A stretch of 64,000 bases of DNA from Trissonchulus latispiculum (taxonomy: Eukaryota > Nematoda > Enoplea > Enoplida > Ironidae): positions 1 to 64,000 of the forward strand of contig JASAND010026561.1 in the NCBI GenBank assembly GCA_030248195.1, in the 5' to 3' direction. Positions within the stretch are counted from its first letter, which is position 1, and each line of letters begins with the position of its first letter. The notes below the pieces were generated by a model. The model had not been told where the DNA came from, did no database searches, and saw only the letters and a list, made by a program, of their open reading frames with translations. Shown here one piece after another: positions 1-12,100 of the stretch. A program made the position numbers and the translations under genes.

Positions 1-171
1 AGAAGTTTGATGTTGACGGAAATCCGTCTCGCATCACACGGATAGGCTATCCTCATGCCGGATCATTTCGAATGCGGAAACTGAAATCCTCAGATCGCGG
101 AGTCTATCAGTGTCGAGCTAAGAATGGAAACGGAACGGCCGTAGATTCACCAATAAATTTCAATATGACTT
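1..171 (+). CDS. Nrg: Nrg exon: C-terminal part of Ig domain 1
   Basis: Read from base 3. The exon carries the typical Ig F-strand pattern, with SSDRGVYQCRAKNGNG giving the D-x-G-x-Y-x-C signature. The donor is GTAAGC at 172 and the phase is 1. The rest of Ig1, including its first cysteine, is outside the window. Confidence 0.85.
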
Positions 172-3100
172 GTAAGCAGCACAACAAATTATCTTACCTG
201 TTTTCAGGGTATTTTTTGCGGGGGGGGCGGGAGGTGTTAAAAAAGCTATACGTTTCGGGGGATTGTATCCGTGTGGTATATATTGTGATTATAACTTCAG
301 TATGAGTATGCTTGCTAAGTCTTCTTAAATAGCAAGTTTCCACATGGGGGCCCCCTAAAGACCTTCCCCCTCCCGAAAATGCCTTCCCCCCGAAATCGCG
401 CCCCCTCCGGGATCCCCACCGGGATTTTTTGGGGGCCCAAAGTTTTGCCAAAAATGGGCAAATTTTCAAAAATTTGGAGATTTTTTCGTAAAATTGACTA
501 TTTTTAGCTTAAATCCTGGCATTTTTGAGAACTTTTTGCTTTTCTACGTGTAAAATACGCCAAAAATACCAATTTTTAGCTCGTTTTTGCAAAAAATCTC
601 CCCCATCCCCGAAAATCCCCCCGGGCCCTGGGGGGGGGCCGAGAAGCCCACCTCCTGAAAAAAATCCCTAAAAATACCCTGGTTTATATTATGAGATACA
701 TAAAATTTCAGGTTTCCGAGAGGAAAATGTTTTGTAAGGAATTCAACACTTTTTGTTCTGGTGGTATATAATATTATGGGGGTACGTACATATTGCATTT
801 AATTCCATATCGGATTGTCTGTGTTTTAGATACTCCACTGTTGCCTCAGAAACCAGTCATAGTTCCCATAGATTGGATGAATCCGTTCCAGCGTGAATGC
901 GTTGCTCCAGTGTCCAAGCCAACTCCTTTTGTGTTTTGGCTGAAGAAGGGCAAGGGTCAACACTTCAACTCAATCAATGCTTCTCATATATCTGTTGTGT
1001 CGGAAAATGGGAAGGTACGATTCGATTTTGTTTTGCTGTCAAGTTTGATAGTAGAAGTGCCTTAAGACTATCACTCACTCGTATCCTCCCGCTGCTAGGA
1101 CAGAATCATAAAGAAGTCATTTATTGCTAGTTTAGTTCTGGGTTTTCTTTAGTGGGCCCCCTACTTGTTGGGTCCCCCCACACGACGTCCCCCCCTCCCA
1201 CTTTTTTAGGCGTTCCCTCACTCACTATAAGTTGCCCAGAAAATGCCATATTTTAAGGCGTTTTGGTCAAAAATTGTCTATTTTGGTGCTAAAACTTGAT
1301 GTTTGAGCACTTTCGAGCTTAGTTGTAGTATACGTAGAAAACACACACTTTTTGACATTTTTAGCCCATTTTATTCCCCCCCCCCCGCCTCTTTTGATCT
1401 TCTCTCCCCACACTTCCTCCCCAATTTTTTGACCAGTGAAACCCAGTAGTTTTGTTGAGTTTATATACGTACACTTTATATTGCTTTACGAAATGAGACT
1501 TGACCAAAATGGCCGAATAATTAAATGAATGTTCTATGATGAAGTGTGTAGTGTAAAGTTTTTGAGACTGAGCTAATTAATTTTAATTTATTTAATTCGT
1601 CTTGTTTGTTTGTTTGTTTGTTTGCTTGTTTGTTTGTTTGCTTGTTTGTTTGAGTTAATCGTAACGAAAACTTTGGAAAGCGAAAGCTTGCTACCTTTTT
1701 GTGGTTTTAGGGCACCATTTATTTTTCTTACGTGGATGTGGATGATCAGAGCACGGAACTGTTTTTCACCTGTGCGGCGGAGAATAAAGTGTTGAAGGAC
1801 TACAAATTTGGAGAACCTTTCCAGTTCACAGTGAACAAAGGACTAACTATTGCCGACAGTGAGTAGAGCTATAGCTTAAAAGTTACAACTTAACTTTATA
1901 TTGACGGAGTTATCGTTTAATTGTACATAGAAGGTTTTGCGGTATAAATCGAGGGTTTTTACAGGCTGGTGCCCCCGAAAGTGACCTGCCCTCTCCTCGA
2001 AATTACCCCCTCCCCCGAAATCGCCCTCGGAATTTTTGCCCCCCCCAAGTTTTTTCGGTTGCCCAAATTTTTGCCAAACTAGGCTAAATTTGCCAAAGTT
2101 TTGGTTTCTCCTGGAGATTTACCTAAAAATATCTATTTCTATCCTAACTCCAGGCATTTTGAGAATTTGTTAGCTTTTGTCCATGCAAAACACGCCAGAG
2201 GAATACCTATTTCGGCTCATTTTTGCAAAACATCTCTCCTGGGCCTGGATATGCTCCCCGGGATGCCTCACGCGGAAAAAAATTCCTAAAAATACCCTGA
2301 TGAATAATGAATCTAGGCTATCTTACAGAATTTCCAAACTTTTAAATCCCGATCATTTTTCGAAATTTCTTTTATATACTTTCTGAAATCAAAATTTTCA
2401 AGTTATCGGTCGGAAAAAAGAAAAATCAAAAAGCCGGTAGTTTTCTTCCAACGCCGTTCCCTCCTGGTTGTAGTGTTAATGAACTTGTCTTTTAGTTGCC
2501 TAGTCTTTTTTAAGGAGTTGATACTATGATGCTGATTTTGTTGTATGAAATTGGTTTTCATTTTACTGTGTTCACTTCTTTTCTGTGTAACTACGACCTC
2601 ACTATTTTAGAAACATACAGGGAACCAGCTCAACAGTATGTAAACGATGGAGAAAGACTTGTTCTTCGTGGTTCCAGTGTTGAGTTGCACTGTATATTTT
2701 CTGGATAGTAAGCAACTATTGTTTATTGTAATACTTCCTTGCTTTCACCAAAAATTTATATACAACTCGTACAATCAAAAAGATTAAATCATTACTAAGT
2801 CTTCTAACTTCTAGCTAAATGTTCTTCAATATCAGCAAGAGTAATGGTATACATAATGGAATACTATTACTTGTTGCTCAGTTTTATGGTCAATTAGTTT
2901 TCCCACATGACCTTAGTGCTGTTACATTGTTTTTATGTTAAAGTTAATATTCGTATTTTAGTCCTGTTTCTACGCCTGTTTGGTACAAAGACAACATTAA
3001 GATTGATGATTTGAATGATGGTCGGTTTACATACACCAACTACGGAAAAACTCTTAGGATTGATAATATCATGGAAACTGATGAAAATACTTACTCCTGT

Positions 3101-6100
3101 GGCTTTACTTCGAAGCCTCTAGACAAACGGAGCTTTCATGTCAAAGTGGCAGGTATGGATGAGTAAAAACTATTGCGTTTGGTTTATGCATGCTTGAAAT
3201 CTTAATGTACAGAAGGGGTGGAACTGGTGGTATAGTCTGTGTTTATGAACTGATAAACTCGGTTCTTGTCGAGAAAGTTTTAACTATGAAGAAGGAGAAG
3301 CACTTTTTTCAAACAACAAATGAAATATTACAGTAAGCTGTTAGTTGAGACCAATTGGCCACACCAAACGGAAGACTGATCTCTACACTAACTTAGATTG
3401 TAGTGTTGCATCACCAAACTTGCTCAATCGGTAAGTTTTCCGCAAAGAAAATTTAGTTCCTTTTATTTGCAGAATATTTTACCTGCAACAAATATTAGTT
3501 CTTTTTTCAGGAAAATTCCACGAATCCCGGTATGAGCTACTGTTTTGCTAGCTTGTTCTTATGTATTTTAGCTGCGCCATACTGGATCGAACGACCGGCT
3601 AGTAAGAATTCTAGTGAAGGTGAACATGTGCAGTTTGTTTGTGGTGCTCAGGGAAAACCGATGCCTACCTTTACATTTTACAAGAATGGAGAATGTATGT
3701 TTTACTGTTTCCCGCTACAGTTTCTCATGTAGATGTTTGATTAATAAAAAGCAAAATAGTCTCGAATTGCAATTCAAAAGCGGTTGGTATAAAGACGATG
3801 TTTTAATCTTTTATGAGCGTGAGGAGTCTGTAAATCGTCGGAAGATCCTGAAATTCTATCGCAAAGTGCTATAGCCATTTCTTCAACTTACTGAATAAAA
3901 CTTACTTAATGATAGGTGCTCAAAACGATATGGGCTCGCCTTCTTCAAAATTTATTGTTGATAAAACACTAGTGATGGGTACCGGATCTTTTTTCGTATC
4001 CGGATATCCTCCTATTTTGCGTTAACGGATGTCCGGTTATCCGCCTATTCCAAACATAAGTTCATGAAACGTTTTTGATTTCACAGTTGAAATTTCAATT
4101 TTTCTGTCAATTTTTTGGTACGCTGTGAATTCTTATCGTACAGTCAATCCACAACATTGATTTCAAAAACATTTTTAGAGAAATTTTTGAAAATATTTTT
4201 AAAATGGTAAATTTTTGTCAAAAATTTACTATTTTTTAATTTGTCTGAAATGTAAATATCCTGAAATTCGGATATCCAGTGCCCAGCCCACCACTAATAA
4301 GCACATTCGTTAAGTTGGATCTCTGCCAATTTGCGCGTACGTAGTAGCTAGTTTTGAGCAATGTGCGTAGTTAGCTTGTTATTTTTCCTGTCTTTACTGT
4401 GTCTTCTGTCCTTTGTGTTCTCATGACTTCTGTTAAGGATGTTTTCTTTAAAGTGAAGATGTGTCCGCTTCTGTTCTTTTACATTTTAGTAACATACAAG
4501 TTTGGGTTTTCCTTTAAAAATGGTTGCGGAAACAAGCTGTTTTTCGGGTTTTTTCCGTTTTATCAGTATTTTCCGTTTTTTTCAATAGCCAGAACGACTT
4601 TAAAAGGCTTCTGGAGTACTGGAAACGAGCAAGATCTAATAGAGTAAAGCTTTTAAGCGTATTTTACGGTATTATATATTATAGTCGTTACGATTTTAGA
4701 GGATTTCCAAATTTTTAAAAAATCTATAAAATTTCCTTTTTACCGCTAATTTTTCACAAATTTCGCAACATCGGACAAAAACTCGCGAGTTTTTTTCTGA
4801 ACTATGCATGGTTTTTTTGTGTTTTTTACTGTGTTTTCGCACACTTTTTCTTAGAAAAACACACTTTTTCTTAGAAAAACACACCGAAATTTTGAGATTC
4901 AGAAGCAAAATTTTACTAATTTCTTTAAAAGTTTTGAACTACAGAAGACCGTTTCCTGAAAAAATTTTGCGCCTGCGGCGCGCTTGTCTTTTCATTCATT
5001 TTTTCAAAGCTTTGGCGTCCTACCTCTGTCCTTGTGTCCTTTTTCTTTTTATCCTCTAGTATATGTATAAGTATATATATATATATAGTATATATATACG
5101 TACATACTTATTATTATATTAGTTTACCACATTATTTACTTTAAGCTGCATTAAATCTCTAGCACCGTTTCAAAAGAAAATATGGTTTACAAAATCAAAA
5201 GGTTCAACTGTTTCCATTGTGGTTTTTTACAAATTTTCAGCTTCTGGGGGGCTCCGCCCCCCAGACCCCCGTTGCAAATACGCTTTTCTTCCTTTTCTTT
5301 CGATGATATTGCGCTCATTTCGTCCAAATCGACCATACACGGCATTATCTATTGACTTTTATCGCTAGAACGACAAAAACCAACTAGGAATAGGTTATAT
5401 GTAGTAAAAATAGTCGTAAACGCATTTAAACCGCGAAAAATCAATTTTTAGAAAAAACACACATTTTCTTAGAAAAACACACTTTTTCTTAGAAAAACAC
5501 ACTGAAAAGCACGGGTCCGAATTTGAAAAAAAAACCCTGGACTCAACTATGCGGAAAAACGGAAGAGGCAATTTTTTCCGGTGCCCATCCCCCTAACCTA
5601 TATATACTTGCTTACCTGTTACTTTGCCTGCGCTTTATTTTTGCAGTGCTAAAGCCCAACGATCGAATCAGGATCAGTGGAAAGATTCTGAGCATTAACC
5701 ATCTGAAAAAAGGCAAAGACGGGGCGGGTGATAATGCTGTTTATCAGTGCAAGGCGGAAAATGAGCACGGAAGTGTTTGGGCAAATTTCTATCTCAATTT
5801 GCTGAGTGAGTTTTTATAGTTGTTTAGTTTATCCTCATTCTGGTCATTAGAATATCTGTTCTAGACCTTTAGGAATAATCAATCTTGGCTCATAAAGTCT
5901 ATGTTTGGAGAAAGAATTTGTAGTTTCCCCTGGGGCAGTTATTTCTAAATCTTGTTTAAAATGACTGTCTTTGCATCTCTGACTGCTAGCCGAGCAAGAC
6001 CTAACTCAAGCCTGACCAGTGATCCTTAGGTTTCTTTCGGAGGGCCTTTTGTCGTAGAAAGTCTTGAAAGAAGGGGCGCCTGAAAACCGAAAACCTAGTC

Positions 6101-9100
6101 TCCGCCTTGAAAGAAGGTGGAGACTAGGTCTTCTCTTTGGGAATACTGGGATTTGGCTTAACATCCTGGACGATAACAACAACAAAAAACTGCTACAAAC
6201 AACATCAGGACTAGCACTTCAGTTGTAGTGATTTTGACATTTCACCTATACTTAAACTGATTTTGGATGCACATAAAGATATAAAAGAAATCTCTTACAA
6301 TTTTTTTAAATTGCTGACTTTATAACGTTGGAAGTGTCAACGTTTCCGGCTGTTTACACACTTGCTGTCACTTTTAGTCTTCAAGCCATTCGTTTTGGAC
6401 GGTCCAGGCGAAGTGAAGGCTGTCTGGAGTGATCCGAAGGAAATTTCGTGTAATGTGTTTGGTTCACCGGAGCCCAAAATTGAATGGACCCTCAACGGGA
6501 AGAAGATAACCGTACGTTTATCAGCTTACCTAACAGTTTATAATTATGTTTTTTGTATAATGTTTTGACGTATGAACAAATGTAGCTTTCATTTTGTTCT
6601 TATAATACTACCATGGCTCCTAATCGACACCAAGACAAAATAGGATGCGTGGTGTGTATCCCTGTATATGATGTTTACTATTGTGTTTATAAATAATTAA
6701 GAATTGCTCACTCTAGTCTCGGACGCTCAGTCCTTAGCGACTGCTTATTGTGATCCTTTCTGCAGATGTGCTGAAACTTATGTTTATGTGTCATAAAGTT
6801 TTCGGAAAATAAATAGACCCAGAAATTAGGGTTCCGGTTAGGGGGTAGTCCAAAAGCTTTATGGCGGTTTGGAGCGGGAGTTTGAGGTGGTATGATGTTT
6901 GGTGATGGGAATAAGTGTCTGGCTAACGAAACTATAAACAATGCATGTAACAAATACTCCTGTTTGTAAACGGATTGGACAGCAGTGTAGCATATTGAAT
7001 GGCTACGTGTATATTGTATAAAATGCTGTCTCTTGCTTCAAATAAAAACCAATCAGTGATTGCGTTGTATTTTTGCTTTGCTATGCTTTACTCCCTTGCA
7101 TATTGAAAATTATTTGCAATATTTGATATATTGTAACATATTAATTAATTAATTATTGATAATTTGATAAATTGCAAAATTAATTGCAGTATTGTCTTAT
7201 TTTAGACAACTACAGATTTGTATAGACTTGAATCCAAAAAGGGAAAGCACAGTCTCCGAGTTCACAACATCTCAGCGGACATGGGTGGTGAAATAAAGTG
7301 TCATGCCTGGAACAAGTATGGCACTGATGAAAAGATGGGAAAGCTGATTGTGATGGGTAACTTTTCTGATTATTTTGTTAACCCTTTAATTTATCAGTTT
7401 ATGAAATGTTTTGAGACTCCTGCCTTTGCTTTGAAGTTGCCATATCAGCCGCAAAACGCTGTCTTTTGATCGAAGGTCGTTCAAAGCAAGGGAAATCATG
7501 CCCGCTCTGATTCATATTATTTCCAACGTTTTCTAAGCAAGCGCACAAGAACAAAATTCCGCCTAACTGACTTGTACAGAGTATTATTAGCTCTTTAATG
7601 CTGCTGCTCCGTGTTACAATCGCGACTATTCTGAAATCTGCTATGGCAAAATTGTACATCTGTACTTTCTATACTAGTACTCAGTTTATTGGCTTTCATA
7701 GTACTTCTTCTTTTTCTTCTTCTTCTTCTTCTTCTGTCTTCCTGGACCATTGAAATCAATCAATTTGGCTGGGGCAGCTGAACGCGCCCCACATCCTTCA
7801 GGAACCCAATTACCTTGACGGGACCCGAGGACAAGACCTCCAGGGAGGGATTCCACCCAAACCATTTTCGCCGGGCGAGTCCGTGCGAGGGACAGGTTAG
7901 GAATAGGTGTTTTTGATCCTCCTCCTGCAGGTGGCAGTCCGGGCAGAGGGGATCTGTCTATGTCAAGTCGGTGCCGAAAACTGGCTAGGATATTGGAATG
8001 GCCTCTGCATCTAAGCTGCGACATAAGGGAGCGTTCCCTTCTGGTTAGACCATTTTCCTCGGAGATTGAAGGTGCCTTAAGGTTCGGATATACTGTGGTT
8101 ATGGACTATGGTCGGATCATTCATGGAATCGTGGAGCTTGTTTTTGATTGACCTTTTCACTTGTTTTTCTTCATCCTGTGCATTCAGATTCAGAGCAAGC
8201 TTGAACAATACACCACGCATGTATAACTTCAAAAAATGTAAGCTGTTTTGTGTGTCTGTAAATTGACCACCTATTGAAAGTGGTTCTGATTACCCATAGT
8301 CCACCTAAGCGAGGTTCTGATAGCAACAAATGACAGTTTAGTTTATTCCTCAATAATAATCTTTCATTGTATTCTTTCAGAGCCGACGAAGATTCGCAAA
8401 GGACCACGTTCGAGTTTCGGTGGTGCCGACGAACAGACCATTATTGCGGGATCTCCTATTGAGCTGGACTGTGGAGTTAGTCACGATCCTGGCATTGCTC
8501 CCACCATTACCTGGTACTTCAATGACCAACCGGCCGACGTCGAGTCACCCGATGGCGTTTTTGAGGTACGCTATGCTAATCCAAACTGGTTAGCGTTAGG
8601 TTAACGTAGAGTAAAAGACGAAGAATTTCTCGTATAAACTATCCAGCGCGAACGGGCCTTAACATTTTTCTCTTTAACAACATTTTCAGGGGGGGGGTAA
8701 GCATAAGGAAGTGATCCCGTCCGCATAGCTGTTTATTTGCTTTATTTACCCTGTTCTATAAACTTGATGTCTGCTACATTTTCCCTGTTTCAGCTAGTAG
8801 AAAAGTCAGACAGCGAAAAGAGCCTCAAGGTGAAGCATCCTACCAAAGAACATTCTGGGGACTACACCTGTCATGTGACGTCCAGTTTGGAGGGAGAGAA
8901 GCGGGAGGAAAGTGTCAAAATTGTTGTCAAAGGTTAGAAACCCACGGATTCCAAAGTTTGTTTTGTTTTACCATTCAGAACCGTTTCATAAGCAGAGAAC
9001 GAATGCAACTTTGTTCCATTTAGGTGTCCTTATGCACAAACCTATTTACACTGATTTTACAGATGAATTCAGTTTTAGTAAAATAAGAAGGGGCACAAAG

Positions 9101-12100
9101 TCGTTTGCATGAATCTTTTGTGTCTTGATTTGCTTGCTATTTACTTTTCAGTAACTCTTTCCATTCTGTTGCCTTGTTTACTGTTTCCAGACGTTCCTGC
9201 GGTCTGCTTTGAAGTGGTCGTTTCCTGTGTCAACACTAGAACGATGAAGGTCAGCTGGCGTCACATTGACTCCGCGGCTGGCTCCAGTCCAGTACAGGAA
9301 TATATCATACAGATAAATGCTGGATTTGACCTACTAAACTGGGAAACCTATCCCAGTTCTTTGCCAGCCTCAGAAGCTCCTGCAGATGCAGATGGCATAC
9401 GAAGCGGAGCCATCAAGGTGGATGTCTCACCCTGGGGTACCTATAAAGCGAGGGTCATGGCTAGAAATGAGGTATGTGTAAAGTTGGCAGATGTGAGGAA
9501 AATTGCTTAGGTACGTTCGCATATAATGTAAAATTAGGTGCGGGGGCACGTCCTTCTGTAGAGTCATCACTGTACCGACCAGCACACATTGCGGTCACCA
9601 CGGGTAGACCAAACGCAAAGCAGCACATAATATTACCTAACTTTTTCCTACAGGGGGGCGGGGGGCGGGGGGCAGGTGTTTCTACGCAGTAGTTGTTTTC
9701 ATCATCATCATCATCTTCGGAGGTCGGATCAGGCAGGGCCTATATACGGCGGGCCAGAAGCCCACTGTCGCGGAGGAAGCATAGGACGGCTACCGGGGAT
9801 TCCCGTAGGCAGGAAAGATTTGGGTTTGGACCAAGATGGAGAAACCGTGGTCTGGTGTGCCTGGGGCACCGTAGAATAAGGTGCTCCAGATCCTCATCCT
9901 CCCCGGACTGGCAATGGGGGCATGCTGGGCTAGGGTAGGCTATCGGGTCGAAGGTGTGTTTGACAGATTGGAGGAGCAGGCATTTTCCGGTACGTAGTTG
10001 GCTAAGCAGGGATCTGTCCTTTCGGGTTAAGCCTGCCTCGTTTGAAGCAGGGACAGGGCCGAAGTCTCCGTAGATTTGTTTTCCCCGAGGATGGGCTAAG
10101 CCTCCTCTCCATTTACAGTCAAAATGTCTTCTGATCACTGATCTGGCGGTTTGGAAGTCGATTGGTGGCTGTTGCTGTGGGAGGAAACACCCTTGGCCAG
10201 CAAGGGCGTCTGCGATTTCATTACCCGGGACTTCAGAATGACCCGGCACCCATTGGAAGATGAGGTGGTGGTGGGATAGGGCCTTTAGGTTGATGTGCAC
10301 TTCCCTTAGCAGTTGGCTGAAGTTTGCCCGGAGACCACTCTTGAGCAACCTTACAGCAGACTGCGAATCTGTGCAGATAATGATGGTAGAAGGTGCTGGT
10401 AAGGTGCCGCTGTTTTCCCGGACCCAGTCCAGAGCCTTGCAGATTGCGGTAAGTTCCGCTCTGAAGCTGGAGCAGAACTTACCAGCAGGATGGCTCAGCT
10501 TCGCTACTTCGTCGCCGCCGCCAGTAGTTACGTAGATTCCACTGCCTCCATTTTCCACTCCGCCGGCCGCGGCTCCATCCGTCCAAATGATGAGAGACGG
10601 CTCCGGGTGGGCTGCGAGTGCTGCATTTGTAGCAGCTAACTTCACTGGGACTGGGTCGGTTTTCCGGACAGGCACAAGTAGCTGTGGATAAGCTTCGTCC
10701 ACCAGCAACTTGTCGGACGGCCTGATGATGGTGGATGGCAGGAGGGGATCTCTGGTGCAATCTTCAAGTCCGCATTGCCTGGAGATCGTGCGGCCCGCAT
10801 CTCGCCAGGACGGCTGGCTCTTCAGGGATCGTTGGTTGGCAGCAGGTTGGTCGCATGAGGTTCGCCTTGGGTTTGCCTGTGGGAGCCGCATAGATTTCTC
10901 ATATGCCACAGCCGTCAGCTGCTGCCGCCTAAGGGACCAGGGAATAAGATTTGCCTCCAGCAGCAGTAGTTCCACTGGTGCTGCCCGCAGGCAGCCGGTA
11001 ACGGTACGGGCGGCCATATTTTGGATAACTTCCAGAGTATTGATATGGGTTTCAGCGGCGCAATACATCCATCCTCCTCCACAATATTCAATTGCTGACC
11101 TGATGAAGGTCAGGTACAGCAGTCTGAGATCTTCCTTTGCGCATCCCCAGTCAGTGGACGCAACAGCCGACAGAACCCTCAGCCTTGGCCAAGCCTTTGA
11201 TTTCAGCTTGGCAACATGAGGACCAAAGTTGAGGAGTCTGTCGAAGGTCACCCCGAGGAAGACAGGGTTGGCTTGGAAAGGGATGTTCTCCGCTCCGATC
11301 GAAAGATTGGGCCGGTAGTTGGCTTCCTTATTCCAGGTGGTGAAGAAGGAGGCTTCGCACTTGGAAGCATTTATGGTGAGTTTCCATTTTTCTGACCACT
11401 GATGGATGGAGTTCAAGGCGTCCTGCATGAGCCGTTCCGCTGAGGCCAGGTTTGAATCCTGTACCCATAGAGCCAGGTCGTCGGCAAACAGAGATGCCTG
11501 CACACCGGGTGGCAGGTTGTCCAGGATGTCGTTGATGAAAAGGAGGAACAGAGTGGGCGATAGGCAGCTGCCCTGGGGGACTCCGTGATGGAATTTCCTG
11601 TATGGACCAGTGCTACCGTTGAATTCCACCTTTCCCAGCCTGTCTGATAGCAGATTCTTGGTCCATCTGACGAAGCATATGGGAAGGCCCATATCGATCA
11701 TTTTCCGGACCAAACCCGCTTTCCAGACGGTGTCAAATGCTCTCTTGAAGTCGATCAGCACGAGCAGAGTCCGCTTAGGCGGGCGTTTTGCGGCAAAACC
11801 GTCAGTGATGGACTGGATCAGGCGGATTATCTGGTCTTCAGTTGAGCGGAGCGGGCGGAATCCGGCCTGCCTATCATCCAGCGTCTTATTCTCCTCCAAC
11901 CAGTGCATCAGCCTAGCCTTCACCATCTTCTCGAACAGCTTAGCAATGCAACTGGTTAAGCTGACAGGTCGATAGGAGGCCACATCGTCCGCCGGTTTCC
12001 CTTTTTTCAATATCGGGATTATTTTCGCTCTCTTCCAGGCACTGGGTGTTTCTCCACTGGACCATGACAGGTTGAAAATTTCCAGTAGGCAGTCTTGGCC

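Noticed and set aside
1610..1795. Plus frame starting MFVCLLVCLFACLF as a secreted peptide
   Set aside because: It is the TTTG microsatellite read in frame and then runs out of phase through an Nrg exon.
7686..8024. 112-codon frame ending in poly-Lys
   Set aside because: The Lys run is the GAA tail of a truncated LINE; the frame is broken against the LINE protein.
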